The notes under the pieces: generated by a model
What the model was told of the DNA's origin: nothing
Seen by the model: only the letters and a program-made list of their open reading frames with translations
Database searches by the model: none
Shown: one piece after another, positions 1-9,528 of the stretch
Layout: every line of letters starts with the position of its first letter
Numbering within the stretch: position 1 is the stretch's first letter
Position numbers and translations under genes: made by a program
Assembly: GCA_012270485.1 (NCBI GenBank)
Contig: JAAXIF010000020.1
Span: 74,501-138,500, forward strand
Source of the DNA: Sphingobacteriales bacterium
GTDB taxonomy: Bacteria; Bacteroidota; Bacteroidia; Chitinophagales; Chitinophagaceae
Length of the DNA: 64,000 nt
Direction of reading: 5' to 3'

Positions 1-1
1 T

Positions 2-208
2 AGGGTAAAAAATAAGATTACGCTAATCAGTGATAATCCACAGTATGAGCCCTACAATGTAAATTCAGAAGATGTGTTGGAAGTATGGAAAGCTGTCTAT
101 ATTCTTCAAAAAGCCAATGCCGGTCCTCGATGGGACGTTAATCAATTGGCAGGTATGGTCAATAACTTACAGGAACAAGTGAGTACTTTGAAAAAGAAAC
201 TGAATTAA
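2..208 (+). CDS. S24/LexA-like transcriptional regulator, C-terminal fragment
   Basis: The gene is cut by the left window edge; only about 68 C-terminal residues are present, in frame 2, ending at TAA. They read LISDNPQYEPYNV, then LEVWKAVYILQKA and a short coiled-coil-like end (LQEQVSTLKKKLN). The 'SDNP.Y.P' stretch followed by 'EVWK' resembles the C-terminal peptidase S24 (LexA/phage-repressor-like) domain of Bacteroidota helix-turn-helix regulators. The N-terminal DNA-binding domain lies outside the window, so its presence is inferred. It is followed at once by a hairpin terminator that forms the edge of the MITE-like repeat. Confidence 0.6.
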   Translation, partial: RVKNKITLISDNPQYEPYNVNSEDVLEVWKAVYILQKANAGPRWDVNQLAGMVNNLQEQVSTLKKKLN

Positions 209-218
209 AATAGCTTTC

Positions 219-256
219 AAGAGGCTGTATCAAAAGTCCGATACAGCCTCTTTTTA
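219..256 (+). terminator. Rho-independent terminator (left end of the MITE-like element)
   Basis: Arms GAGGCTGTATC and GATACAGCCTC pair perfectly (11 bp) around an 8-nt loop and are followed by a run of five T. It lies just after the stop codon of the S24-type regulator. Confidence 0.8.
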
Positions 257-329
257 TTCGGGTACCTGATGGAGAAAGTTTTCATTTAGGCGATTCTCAA
301 AGCCTTCTTTTTACTTTTGAGACTTCCTC
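221..329 (+). repeat. MITE-like 109-bp element, copy 1
   Basis: This 109-bp segment recurs base for base in inverted orientation at 48488..48596. Its ends are imperfect terminal inverted repeats: GAGGCTGTATCAAAAGT on the left against GAGGAAGTCTCAAAAGT read inward from the right, 14 of 17 identical. The left 30 bp also fold into a hairpin with a T-tract. It contains no ORF. The organisation is that of a non-autonomous mobile element, but no transposase and no clear target-site duplication are visible here. Confidence 0.75.
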
Positions 330-379
330 TTTTCTTGTTCCGTCTGTACAATTTTAATGTCATCGCAATCTGATTCCGC

Positions 380-387
380 TATTTTTG
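380..387 (+). promoter_or_regulatory. Putative -7 promoter box TATTTTTG of the DUF5916 gene
   Basis: Matches the Bacteroidota primary-sigma -7 consensus TAnnTTTG. It lies 17 bp before the ATG at 405 and downstream of the ATG at 357 used by the ORF track, which favours the later start. No convincing -33 TTTG was found. Confidence 0.45.
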
Positions 388-404
388 CGGCACTTTTTAT
401 TTAC

Positions 405-2858
405 ATGAAGACATTGCTGCTATCTATTGCTTGCTCATTGACTAGTTTTTTGTTCGCTCAGGAACGAGGTCTCAAAGCTTTAAAAATTGATGTACCCATT
501 AAAATAGACGGTCAGTTGGATGAATCCATCTGGAAAGAAGCAGCGGCAGCAGAAGATTTTATTTTGAATAGTCCCAAATTTGGTGATCCTGCCAGTCAGC
601 GTTCAGTTGTCAAAGTACTGTACAGCGATCAGGCCATTTATGTTGGGGCGTATTTATATGATGAGCCATCTCTGATTCGTAAACAATTGACCTCACGTGA
701 TGGAGAACAACGCAATGATGTTGATTATTTCAGTGTTTTCTTTGACACATACAATGATGATCAGAACGGATTTCAATTCCTTGTTACATCACGAAATGTA
801 CAATCAGATGGTCGTTTATTGCCGAATTTGAATTCTCAGTTTGGTCCTCCCTCAGATTATAGTTGGGATGCTGTTTGGGAAAGTAAAGTACAAATACAGA
901 AAGATGGTTGGACGGTAGAAATGAAAATACCTTATTCTGCACTTAGATTTTCACAAAAAGAGATACAAGACTGGGGCGTGAATTTTCAACGATACAGTAG
1001 ACGAAACAATGAGAGTTCATTTTGGAATAAAATTGATCCCAATCAAAACGGGTTTGTGAATCAATTTGGAAATTTACAGGATATAAAAAATATTGTTCCT
1101 CCCTTACGATTATCTTTTCTTCCTTATGTCACTGCCGGTACGCGGATTGTTCCTTATGCCAATGGTAAAACCAAAACAGAATTTTTACGAAATGGAGGAA
1201 TGGATCTCAAATACGGTATCAATGAGAGCTTTACCTTGGATGCAACACTGATCCCTGATTTCGGACAAGTGATCTCTGATAATGTGGTACTCAACCTTTC
1301 TGCATTTGAAGTTCAGTTTCAAGAGAACAGACCTTTTTTTACAGAAGGAATCGAGTTATTCAATAAGGCGGGATTATTTTACTCCAGAAGGGTAGGGAAT
1401 ACTCCCGCGGGATACAATGCAATCAGGAGTATGGTGAACAATAATCCGAACCTGAATATTATTTCTAATCCAGGGATTACACAGTTGTACAATGCATCCA
1501 AATTTTCCGGAAGAAATAAAAAGAAATTGGGTATCGGTGTATTCAATGCAATAGGTGCGCCTATGCATGCTGTAATTGAAGATAAGACCACCGGTAAACA
1601 AACAAGAATTGAAACTGAGCCGTTGGCTAACTATAATATTTTTGTTCTGGATCAGGCATTGACGAATCGATCTTCTATAACGTTTACCAATGCCAATGTA
1701 TGGAGAAGTGGAGGTAGTAGAAATTCGAATGTGAGTTCCATGGATGTGAACTTATTTGATAAAAATAATCGAACGAACTTCAAATGGAGTGGTAGGTTCA
1801 GTCATATTACAGGTAAGGAAAATTACAATGGATTCACGAATGTATTATCGTATGGAAAAGTAAGTGGTAGAATTCAGTACCTGTTTCAGAATGTCATTGA
1901 ATCCGATCGATATGACCCCAATGATCTCGGCTTTTTGCAAGCACCCAATGAAATTACTGCTACTGCACGTTTGAGTTATAATCAATTTACACCTACTAAA
2001 AAATTCCTGAGCTACAACTATAGTCTTACCCTGATTCCTACTTATTTGTATAAGCCCAATGCCTATTCCAATTTTATCATTCAAACAAGGGCTTTCTGGT
2101 TTTTCAAAAATTTCTGGGACCTGAGTATCAACTTCAATTGGCAACCCGACTGGCAACGCGATTATTTTGACTTGCGTACCCCGGGAAGAATGATCCGTAA
2201 AACACCTTATTGGTATACCGGTGTGAGTGGAAGCAGCGATAGTCGAAAAAAATATTTTTTCAGATTTAATCTCGGCTTTGCAGAATCGCCCATACCCAAT
2301 GATCCTTTTATTGTGACCGGTATAGGGCAACGATATCGTTTTAATGAACATTTTAGTTTGGATATTGAAACAAGGCGTGATCGTGACAACGGACAGTTTG
2401 GTTATGCCTACAGAGATACCAATGGAGAACCCGTCGCAGGTAGAAGAAAGATTACCAACTTTACTACGCTCATCAATGGTGTTTACAACTTTACTCCCAG
2501 AATGAATCTCACTTTACGTACACGCCATTACTGGAGTCAGGTTCAATACGTCAGCTTTTTTGATGTTACATCCGATGGATGGCTTACTCCAAGACCTTTT
2601 ATTTCGAGTAGAGATCAAAACTTCAATGCTTTCAATATGGATATGTTCTATACCTGGGATTTTAAATATGGTAGTCGGTTTATTATTGGGTGGAAGAATT
2701 GGTTAGGTACAGATTTTCCGATATCAGGAACTTCACACAAGAGTTATGTAGATAACCTGCGACAAGTATTTCAGCAGCCATTGGGTAATGAGATTACATT
2801 TAGACTCATTTACTTTATTGACTATCTCACCTTACAGAAAAAGAGAAAAGATATTTAA
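405..2858 (+). CDS. DUF5916 outer-membrane protein with N-terminal CBM9-like domain
   Basis: Start moved from 357 to the ATG at 405 because it opens a signal peptide (MKTLLLSIACSLTSFLFAQ) and follows a promoter box. The mature protein (about 800 aa) begins with a carbohydrate-binding family 9-like sandwich, about residues 25-220, seen in 'IDGQLDESIWKEA' and 'YVGAYLYDEP'. A long aromatic-rich beta-strand region follows, typical of the DUF5916 barrel, including the usual 'FFTEGIELF' segment. Role unknown; probably an outer-membrane barrel with a periplasmic or surface ligand-binding domain. The stop overlaps by 4 bp, tail to tail, with the convergent deacetylase gene. Confidence 0.85.
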   Translation: MKTLLLSIACSLTSFLFAQERGLKALKIDVPIKIDGQLDESIWKEAAAAEDFILNSPKFGDPASQRSVVKVLYSDQAIYVGAYLYDEPSLIRKQLTSRDGEQRNDVDYFSVFFDTYNDDQNGFQFLVTSRNVQSDGRLLPNLNSQFGPPSDYSWDAVWESKVQIQKDGWTVEMKIPYSALRFSQKEIQDWGVNFQRYSRRNNESSFWNKIDPNQNGFVNQFGNLQDIKNIVPPLRLSFLPYVTAGTRIVPYANGKTKTEFLRNGGMDLKYGINESFTLDATLIPDFGQVISDNVVLNLSAFEVQFQENRPFFTEGIELFNKAGLFYSRRVGNTPAGYNAIRSMVNNNPNLNIISNPGITQLYNASKFSGRNKKKLGIGVFNAIGAPMHAVIEDKTTGKQTRIETEPLANYNIFVLDQALTNRSSITFTNANVWRSGGSRNSNVSSMDVNLFDKNNRTNFKWSGRFSHITGKENYNGFTNVLSYGKVSGRIQYLFQNVIESDRYDPNDLGFLQAPNEITATARLSYNQFTPTKKFLSYNYSLTLIPTYLYKPNAYSNFIIQTRAFWFFKNFWDLSINFNWQPDWQRDYFDLRTPGRMIRKTPYWYTGVSGSSDSRKKYFFRFNLGFAESPIPNDPFIVTGIGQRYRFNEHFSLDIETRRDRDNGQFGYAYRDTNGEPVAGRRKITNFTTLINGVYNFTPRMNLTLRTRHYWSQVQYVSFFDVTSDGWLTPRPFISSRDQNFNAFNMDMFYTWDFKYGSRFIIGWKNWLGTDFPISGTSHKSYVDNLRQVFQQPLGNEITFRLIYFIDYLTLQKKRKDI

Positions 2859-3754
2859 TATAGGTCAGCGGCAAGTCTGAATGTATTACAATGTGCTTCT
2901 ACAATCATACGTACATCAGGAGAATATCCACCACCCATGGCTACTACGACGGGAATATTATTCTTTTGTAATGTCCTAAAAACAAAAGCATCTCTTTGTT
3001 TGCATTCTTCAAGTGTTACTTTAAGTTTTCCGAATTTATCTGTTTCAAGAATATCTACACCTGATAAATAAAATGCAAAATCAGGGTTTACTTTCTTGAT
3101 TAATTCCGGGAGCGTATCATGCAATATTTGTAAATATTGCTGTCCGCTAGTGCCATCTTTTAATGGAATATCAAGATCAGATTGTTCTTTGTGAAATGGA
3201 TAGTTGTGTGCACCATGCATGCTAAATGTAAAAACCGACGGATTCTTTTCAAATAATTTAGCAGTGCCATTTCCTTGGTGTACATCCAAATCAATGATCA
3301 GGATTTTATTGACTTTTTTTTGATGCAGTAAATAATTGGAAGCAACAGCCATATCATTCAATAAACAAAATCCTTCACCTCTATCAGCAAATGCATGATG
3401 TGTGCCGCCGGCTACATTTAAAGCCACACCATTTTCAAAAGCAAAGTCACAACAGTCAATCGTTCCTTGTGTGATGATGAGTTCTCGTTTGGTAAGTTCG
3501 GGTGATTGCGGAAATCCAATACGTCTTTGTTCGGATGTACTTAATGTTTGTAATAGGAGTTTATCTAGATATGTTTTCTCATGTGTAAGAAGTACAATGT
3601 TTTCATCACACATAGTTGGAGAAAAGAAATGATCTTTTGAAACAGATCCTTCATGTAATAGTTGTCCGGGTATCAATTCATATTTTAACATCGGAAAGCG
3701 ATGACCTTCCGGTAGGGGATGTGCATAAATAGGGTCAAAGGCAATCCGAATCAT
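2855..3754 (-). CDS. Histone deacetylase family (class IV/HDAC11-like) protein
   Basis: A 299-aa single-domain arginase/deacetylase-fold protein. Visible active-site elements are GGTHHA (H119, H120), the metal-binding DLDVHQGNGT (D155, D157, H159), SGVD (D234) and the catalytic-tyrosine loop GGGYS (Y277), so it should be an active Zn-dependent amidohydrolase. Bacterial members deacetylate small acetylated amines or acyl-lysines; the substrate here is unknown. Its ATG overlaps the stop of the PdeM gene by 4 bp (ATGA type), making it the last gene of the ligase-associated repair operon by position and probably translationally coupled. Confidence 0.9.
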   Translation of the reverse strand: MIRIAFDPIYAHPLPEGHRFPMLKYELIPGQLLHEGSVSKDHFFSPTMCDENIVLLTHEKTYLDKLLLQTLSTSEQRRIGFPQSPELTKRELIITQGTIDCCDFAFENGVALNVAGGTHHAFADRGEGFCLLNDMAVASNYLLHQKKVNKILIIDLDVHQGNGTAKLFEKNPSVFTFSMHGAHNYPFHKEQSDLDIPLKDGTSGQQYLQILHDTLPELIKKVNPDFAFYLSGVDILETDKFGKLKVTLEECKQRDAFVFRTLQKNNIPVVVAMGGGYSPDVRMIVEAHCNTFRLAADLY

Positions 3755-4410
3755 TGTATCTGTAAAATAGACTGGTTCACAATAGCGTATACCTGATCCT
3801 TTTTCTTTGGTTCAATTGAGGCTAAACCTGAAAAATGACTGAAAGCAGGTAGGATAGCATGTTTTTCTGTGAAATAAAAACAAGGGAAGCGAAGACTTTG
3901 TTTGCCCAAGCCTCTTACAATTATACCCGGATGTAGATGACCGGAAAAAATAAATGATCTATCTTCTGTAGTTGTCACAGATTCGTTTGGATCATGGATA
4001 AAACTGAACTGATGTATTTGGTATTCATTTTTGACTTCTATCGAAGCTTCTTGATACCAGTTGCTTGGTAAAATATCATGATTCCCTTTGATTAATAGAA
4101 ACGGTAGCTGTGAAATATCTTTTCTCCATTTCAAAAAAAAATCCATTTCCCTGTTAACGATACTATGGAAAAGATCTCCAACAATCAATAATTGTTCGGC
4201 TTTGAAAAAACTGATTTGAGCAAACAGTCTTTGAAGATCTTCTTTATATACAGATTGAGGAACAGCAATACCACTTTTTCTAAAATGTCCCGTTTTCCCA
4301 AAGTGAAGATCTGAAACGATCAATGTTTTTTCTTGCTCCCAAAACAAAACCCTTTCCGGTGATAACCAGAAATGTTGATTGAAAAGTTGATGAAGTATGG
4401 GAGCTGTCAT
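3751..4410 (-). CDS. pdeM: Ligase-associated metallophosphoesterase (PdeM)
   Basis: A small (219 aa) calcineurin-like phosphoesterase. Motifs in order: SDLHFGK (D34, H36), VGDLFHS, KGNHD and SGHLHPG, the full two-metal site. Its place after the Lhr-type helicase, ligase and beta-CASP exonuclease identifies it as the MPE/PdeM component of that known four-gene repair cluster, where it acts as a DNA endonuclease/phosphodiesterase. The ORF track starts at TTG 4419; the ATG at 4410 is preferred. It lies 32 bp after the helicase stop and overlaps the deacetylase gene downstream by 4 bp. Confidence 0.9.
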   Translation of the reverse strand: MTAPILHQLFNQHFWLSPERVLFWEQEKTLIVSDLHFGKTGHFRKSGIAVPQSVYKEDLQRLFAQISFFKAEQLLIVGDLFHSIVNREMDFFLKWRKDISQLPFLLIKGNHDILPSNWYQEASIEVKNEYQIHQFSFIHDPNESVTTTEDRSFIFSGHLHPGIIVRGLGKQSLRFPCFYFTEKHAILPAFSHFSGLASIEPKKKDQVYAIVNQSILQIQ

Positions 4411-4442
4411 AACGGGCAAAGATATTGATCAAGGCAACAAAC

Positions 4443-6908
4443 CTATTGTAATTGTTGTTGCATTTTTCTAACACGGTCTTCCAATTGTTCGGACGACATG
4501 TTCTCACGCATACTGTCTACTTTGATGGGAAAACAGAATGGCGTTAATTGTTGTGGGAATTGAATGATGATCTTGCTTTTCAATATTCTCGATAAAGCAT
4601 TTCTAAGTCGCACTTCTTCCATTTGTTGATCAAATACTTCTTGATAAGCCTGACGAAGCAATAAATTATCAGGCTCGTAATCTGAAAACACTTTGAACAA
4701 AAGCGATGCAGAAGATTGCAAGTGTCTTGCTTTTTTTTGTTCACCTGGGTATCCTTGAAAGATCAATCCCCCGATAACAGCAATATCCCTAAATTTTCTT
4801 TTTGCCATTTCTACTGAGTTGACACTCTGTGTAATATCATTCATCAAATTTTCAATACTGAATAGTTCATACACATTACTATCATCTACCGGAATAGGCT
4901 GATCGCTTAAAAGTTCAAAGCCATAGTCATTCATAACAAAGGAGAAGGTGATAGGTATTTTTCTGCTGATACGCCAAGCTAATAAAGCCGCCATAGCCTC
5001 ATGTACCAAACGTCCTTCAAATGGGTACACGAATAAGTGAAATCCATCTTTTGTTTCAATATGCTCTATCAGTAACTCATTTTCTTTGGGTATATGGGAT
5101 AATGTTTCTTGTAATTCAAACAAGGGTGTGAGTGCTTTTAATTCCGGCTCTTTGGCTTTTTTGGTTAAGGCTACATCTAATGTTTTTCTCAACATCAAGC
5201 CCAGATTTGCAGTCAATGGCATTCTTCCACCCATCCAACTGGGTACAATTGACTTTTTAGAGGAGGAAGGTTTTACTGTAACGGTCATTTCTTTAATGCC
5301 AATCAATTCCAAATTCCTTCCTGCCAATGTGAATACTGTGCCGGGCTCTAGTCTACTAATGAACCATTCTTCAATGACACCAATGAATTTTCCATTCATC
5401 AGTTTTACTTTTAACATTGCATCACTAACAATGGTGCCAATATGCATCCGATGACGCATCGCAATTCTTCGGCTTTTAATTTTGTACATACCATTCTCTA
5501 TCTCTACCTTTCGGTACTCATCATATTGTTGTAAAGCAGTTCCTCCTTGTGTGATGTGTAAAAGTACTTCCTGCCATTCTTGCTCATTCATATCACTAAA
5601 ACAATGTGTTGTTTTAATTTCCTCCAACATTTCAATGGCTTTAAAACCTTCACTGATAGCTAGTGTACAGAGATATTGCAGTAATACATCAAAACAAAGC
5701 AACAATGGTTCTCTTGTTTCGATGGCTGTTTCACCGATTGCTTTCTTTAAAGCAGCGGCTTCAACAAGTTCGAGCGAATGTGTAGGTAAGAAATAAATTT
5801 TACTGACTTCACCAGGGCGATGTCCACTTCTTCCGGCTCTTTGTAAAAACCTCGCCACACCTTTTGGTGATCCCACCTGGATGACCGTGTCAACGGGACG
5901 AAAATCAACTCCTAAATCTAAGCTCGCTGTACAAACAACTGCCTTTAATTTTTGGGTATGTAAAGCATCTTCTACCCATAGTCGCAATTCTTGCTCAATA
6001 CTTCCATGATGCAAGGCAATAGTTCCTGCTAATTGTGGAGCAACATTTAATAAGGTTTGATACCAGGTTTCGCTCATCCCTCTGGTATTGATAAAAATCA
6101 GTGTGGTATTGCTTTGTTCAATGATGGGAACAATCTTCTCCGCTAATTTGATACCCAGATGCCCTGCCCATGGATATTTTTCAATCTCATCAGGAATCAC
6201 TGAAAGAACTTCAATGGGTTTGTGAATATTGGCTTTAATGATATACCCTTTCTTTTTTGAAGCATACAATAATACTTCCATCGCCTGTTCTAAATTGCCA
6301 ATAGTGGCACTAATACCCCATATAGAAAGCTGGGTTCTATGTTGTTTTGATAATGCTACCAAACGTGATACCGCCAATTCAACCAATATGCCCCTTTTGC
6401 CTCCTATTAATTCATGCCATTCATCTATAGCAATGAGCGAAAGTGATTTGAATATTTCAGGATATCCTTTTTGTGCGAGTAGCAGATGTAAACTTTCCGG
6501 AGTAATGATCAATACTTCAGGCATGTTTCTTTTTTGTTTCTGCCTTTCTGAAGTATCAGTATCCCCGTTCCTGATACCTACTTGCCAGGATATCCCTATT
6601 TCATGGATCGCTTCTTCCATGGCTCTTCCAATATCTTTGGCCAGGGCACGAAGAGGAGTGACCCATAATAACTGAAGTCCATTTTTCTTTGATGATTTGA
6701 ATGTTTCGGGATGTTGGTTGATGAATTGTATAACGGCACCCAGAAATACAGAAAAAGTTTTACCGTAACCGGTGGGTGCATTCACCAAACCCGAATGATG
6801 TTGGAAAATATGTTCCCATGTTTCAGCCTGGAATGCAAACGGACTGTACCCTTTCGAGGATAGCCAATTCGTTACCACTTTATATCCATGCGTTTCTGTA
6901 ATATTCAT
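4443..6908 (-). CDS. Ligase-associated DEXH-box helicase (Lhr-Core type)
   Basis: An 821-aa superfamily 2 helicase. Walker A is NAPTGYGKT near residue 43, the DExH box is IDEWHE, motif III is SAT, and motif VI is QRAGRSGHRPG. A long C-terminal region matches the Lhr-specific winged-helix and beta-barrel domains. In the family it is an ATP-driven 3'-5' translocase that unwinds RNA:DNA hybrids or DNA and works with the adjacent ligase and nucleases. The start overlaps the ligase stop by 4 bp. No defect is visible. Confidence 0.93.
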   Translation of the reverse strand: MNITETHGYKVVTNWLSSKGYSPFAFQAETWEHIFQHHSGLVNAPTGYGKTFSVFLGAVIQFINQHPETFKSSKKNGLQLLWVTPLRALAKDIGRAMEEAIHEIGISWQVGIRNGDTDTSERQKQKRNMPEVLIITPESLHLLLAQKGYPEIFKSLSLIAIDEWHELIGGKRGILVELAVSRLVALSKQHRTQLSIWGISATIGNLEQAMEVLLYASKKKGYIIKANIHKPIEVLSVIPDEIEKYPWAGHLGIKLAEKIVPIIEQSNTTLIFINTRGMSETWYQTLLNVAPQLAGTIALHHGSIEQELRLWVEDALHTQKLKAVVCTASLDLGVDFRPVDTVIQVGSPKGVARFLQRAGRSGHRPGEVSKIYFLPTHSLELVEAAALKKAIGETAIETREPLLLCFDVLLQYLCTLAISEGFKAIEMLEEIKTTHCFSDMNEQEWQEVLLHITQGGTALQQYDEYRKVEIENGMYKIKSRRIAMRHRMHIGTIVSDAMLKVKLMNGKFIGVIEEWFISRLEPGTVFTLAGRNLELIGIKEMTVTVKPSSSKKSIVPSWMGGRMPLTANLGLMLRKTLDVALTKKAKEPELKALTPLFELQETLSHIPKENELLIEHIETKDGFHLFVYPFEGRLVHEAMAALLAWRISRKIPITFSFVMNDYGFELLSDQPIPVDDSNVYELFSIENLMNDITQSVNSVEMAKRKFRDIAVIGGLIFQGYPGEQKKARHLQSSASLLFKVFSDYEPDNLLLRQAYQEVFDQQMEEVRLRNALSRILKSKIIIQFPQQLTPFCFPIKVDSMRENMSSEQLEDRVRKMQQQLQ

Positions 6909-8503
6909 TTCCCATACACAGCCAACAGCTGCTTTAGATCATCTAATGTATTGATTTCATCAGGTTTTTTATCCGTTCTCCATCTGTTAATTCTCGGAAA
7001 ACGTAAAGCCACACCACTTTTATGTCTATTAGAAGCCGCAATTCCTTCAAAAGCAATTTCAAAAACCAGTTCTGGTTTTACGGTTCTTACAGGTCCAAAC
7101 TTTTCTATTGAATTATTTTTTACAAAAGCATCTACTTGTGCAAATTCTTTATCGGTAAGCCCTGAATAAGCTTTGGTAAAACTCACTAGTTTGTCCCCAT
7201 CTTTTACCGCAAAAGTATAATCAGTATAAAGATTGCTTCTACGACCATGTCCTTTCTGTGCATAGATCATCACCGCATCAATGGTTAATGGATCTATTTT
7301 CCATTTCCACCAATCTCCGGTTTTTCTTCCTACTTGATAAGGCCCTTTTTTTCTTTTGAGCATCAATCCTTCAGCATATTTTTCCCTTGCATTTTCTCGA
7401 ATGCTAATGAGTTCATTCCAGTTATTGAAATGAATAGATGGTGATAAAAATATATTCGGTTGATGTTGAATCGAAGTGATAAGATCTTCTAATAATGCTC
7501 TTCTTTCACCAGTAGCAACATGTCTGATATCTTTTCCTTCCCACTCTAAGAGATCGTATGCAAAAAAAGCAATAGGAGCTTCTACTAATTGTTTTTTTGT
7601 AATGGTCTTTCTGCCGATTCTGGTTTGTAAAACACTAAAGGGAAGTGGTTGTCCGTCTTTAGCTGGCATGATCTCACCATCTAAAACTGTTCCATCCGGT
7701 ATGGAATTGATAAATGAGCTGTATTCGGGAAATTTATCAGTCATGAGTTCTTCACCGCGACTCCAAACATAATGTGTACCCTTTCTTTTAATGATTTGTC
7801 CTCGAATACCATCCCATTTCCACTCCGCCTGCCATTCAGATGGCTCACCTAGCTCATGCGGCTCGCCATCGAGTGCATGCGCTAAATAGAAAGGATAGGG
7901 TTTAGAGTCATCGTTATTGCCATGGTCATGTAATAATAATTGATCAAAAGAAATTGTTTGAGGGTCCCAATTACCACTGATTTTATGTGCTATTAAAGAA
8001 GCATCCAGTTCTGTAGCTTTTGCTAAAGCATTCACCATCATTTTTTGTGAAACCCCAATCCTGAATCCACCCGTTATTAACTTGTTGAATACAAAAAGTT
8101 CATCTTTTCCCAACTCTTTCCAAACATTTATGATGAATTTCTTTTTTTCTTCTTCATCCTCATTTTGTAGTTGAATCAACCTTTCAATATAGTAGTGTAG
8201 TGGTAAGTTTTCTGTTGTGGATGATGTAGGCGGGAGTAGAAGTCCGATTGTTTCCGCCAGATCACCCACTGTATGATAGCATTCTTCGAACAGCCACTCT
8301 TGTAAGTGTGTTGATTCAATACACCATTGTTTTAACTGTGTAGTTGAAATTGCTCTTTTAGGTCTTCTCCCACTAAAAATGGCGATCACCCAAACCCTGT
8401 CTTTTGGATGTGCCGTTGAAAAATAATGCGATAGTGCATTTAATTTTTCAAGCGTACCGGTTGCATTACCCAATAACTGAACCAATGAAGCAAAGGCTTT
8501 CAT
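6905..8503 (-). CDS. ATP-dependent DNA ligase of the Lhr-Lig-Exo-MPE cluster
   Basis: A 532-aa ATP-dependent ligase. The N-terminal alpha-helical DNA-binding domain (about 1-200) precedes the nucleotidyltransferase domain with motif I KWDGIR (lysine 229 is the adenylated residue), DGEIM (motif III) and AEGLMLKRK (motif IV), followed by the OB-fold with KWKIDPLTIDAV (motif V). It seals nicks during repair and supplements the replicative NAD-dependent ligase, which is not in this window. Both neighbours overlap by 4 bp, so exonuclease, ligase and helicase are translated as a coupled set. Confidence 0.93.
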   Translation of the reverse strand: MKAFASLVQLLGNATGTLEKLNALSHYFSTAHPKDRVWVIAIFSGRRPKRAISTTQLKQWCIESTHLQEWLFEECYHTVGDLAETIGLLLPPTSSTTENLPLHYYIERLIQLQNEDEEEKKKFIINVWKELGKDELFVFNKLITGGFRIGVSQKMMVNALAKATELDASLIAHKISGNWDPQTISFDQLLLHDHGNNDDSKPYPFYLAHALDGEPHELGEPSEWQAEWKWDGIRGQIIKRKGTHYVWSRGEELMTDKFPEYSSFINSIPDGTVLDGEIMPAKDGQPLPFSVLQTRIGRKTITKKQLVEAPIAFFAYDLLEWEGKDIRHVATGERRALLEDLITSIQHQPNIFLSPSIHFNNWNELISIRENAREKYAEGLMLKRKKGPYQVGRKTGDWWKWKIDPLTIDAVMIYAQKGHGRRSNLYTDYTFAVKDGDKLVSFTKAYSGLTDKEFAQVDAFVKNNSIEKFGPVRTVKPELVFEIAFEGIAASNRHKSGVALRFPRINRWRTDKKPDEINTLDDLKQLLAVYGK

Positions 8504-9516
8504 AACTCATCAGAATTTTCTGTGAGCGATATTGTTTCTTCTTCACCATAGGCTGTTTTTACTTCAGCTGCTTCGATGCCTTTTTCATTCAAGTACCTGC
8601 TTAATACAGATTGAAATCCATGGGTTACAAAAACTTTGGTAGCACCGGTTGCTTCAATGGCACTGAGTAATCCTTTCCAATCCGCATGATCACTTAGTGC
8701 AAAACCCGCATCGGTATTATTTCTTCTGAAGTTGCCACGAACCTGCATCCATCCACTGCAAACTGCAGATGAAAAAGGCTGAAATCTTTTCATCCAACTG
8801 CTTTCCGTAGCACCGGGTGGTGCAATGACTACCGATGATCGAAATTTTTCCCTAGGAATATCAGGTGTTACTTTCTGCACATCCGGTAAATAAATACCAT
8901 GATCCTGTAATGTTTTATGCGTGTTCCAGATAGCGCCGTGTACAAAGATATTTTTTGTTATAGGTGTAATAGCTTGTAGTATTCTTTGTGCTTTGCCTAA
9001 ACTATAAGCAACCAATACACTGGTCTTTCCCTCTTGCTGATTCTTTGTGATCCATTGCCCGATTTTGTTGAACATGGTTTCCTGTGGCTCCCACTGATAA
9101 ATCGGAAGTGCAAAAGTGGATTCAGTCAGGAATGTGTGACAACGAACCGGTTCAAAACTTCCGCTGATGCCATCTGGTTCTGTTTTATAATCTCCACTTA
9201 CAACATACACTTCACCCTTGTATTCAATTCTTATTTGCGAAGAACCAATAATATGTCCTGCAGGATGTAGTGATATTTTCACTCCGTTTTTATAAACCGC
9301 TTCACCCCAAGCAACAGATTGTACTTGTATATTCCCCAATCTTAAACGAAGAATCGGTAAAGTATCGTGATGACAGAGATAGTGTCCCGATCCCCATCTT
9401 GCATGATCACTATGTGCGTGAGTAATAATAGCATGATCAACAGGTCGCCAAGGATCAATATAAAATTGTCCTGTTTCACAATAAAGACCTTGATCTGTAA
9501 ATGTAATAAGTGCCAT
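8500..9516 (-). CDS. Ligase-associated DNA damage response exonuclease (MBL/beta-CASP fold)
   Basis: 338 aa of metallo-beta-lactamase fold with HAHSDH (33-38) as the di-zinc motif, a later AGHIIGSSQ histidine and SGDYK aspartate, and the beta-CASP-like insert ending in SDHADW and THGF. This matches the Exo component of the four-gene ligase-associated cluster, a DNA nuclease related to SNM1/Artemis. It is the first of the overlapping repair genes; the only gene upstream in the same direction is the small DUF2256 ORF. No clear promoter was found directly upstream; the leader is occupied by a CAAGC-type repeat. Confidence 0.9.
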   Translation of the reverse strand: MALITFTDQGLYCETGQFYIDPWRPVDHAIITHAHSDHARWGSGHYLCHHDTLPILRLRLGNIQVQSVAWGEAVYKNGVKISLHPAGHIIGSSQIRIEYKGEVYVVSGDYKTEPDGISGSFEPVRCHTFLTESTFALPIYQWEPQETMFNKIGQWITKNQQEGKTSVLVAYSLGKAQRILQAITPITKNIFVHGAIWNTHKTLQDHGIYLPDVQKVTPDIPREKFRSSVVIAPPGATESSWMKRFQPFSSAVCSGWMQVRGNFRRNNTDAGFALSDHADWKGLLSAIEATGATKVFVTHGFQSVLSRYLNEKGIEAAEVKTAYGEEETISLTENSDEL

Positions 9517-9528
9517 GATGAGATGTAA

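Noticed and set aside
1845-2351. 168-aa minus-strand ORF inside the DUF5916 gene
   Set aside because: Antisense to a convincing coding region, no domain or signal of its own.
6229-6675. 148-aa plus-strand ORF inside the helicase gene
   Set aside because: Antisense to conserved helicase motifs; no recognisable protein features.
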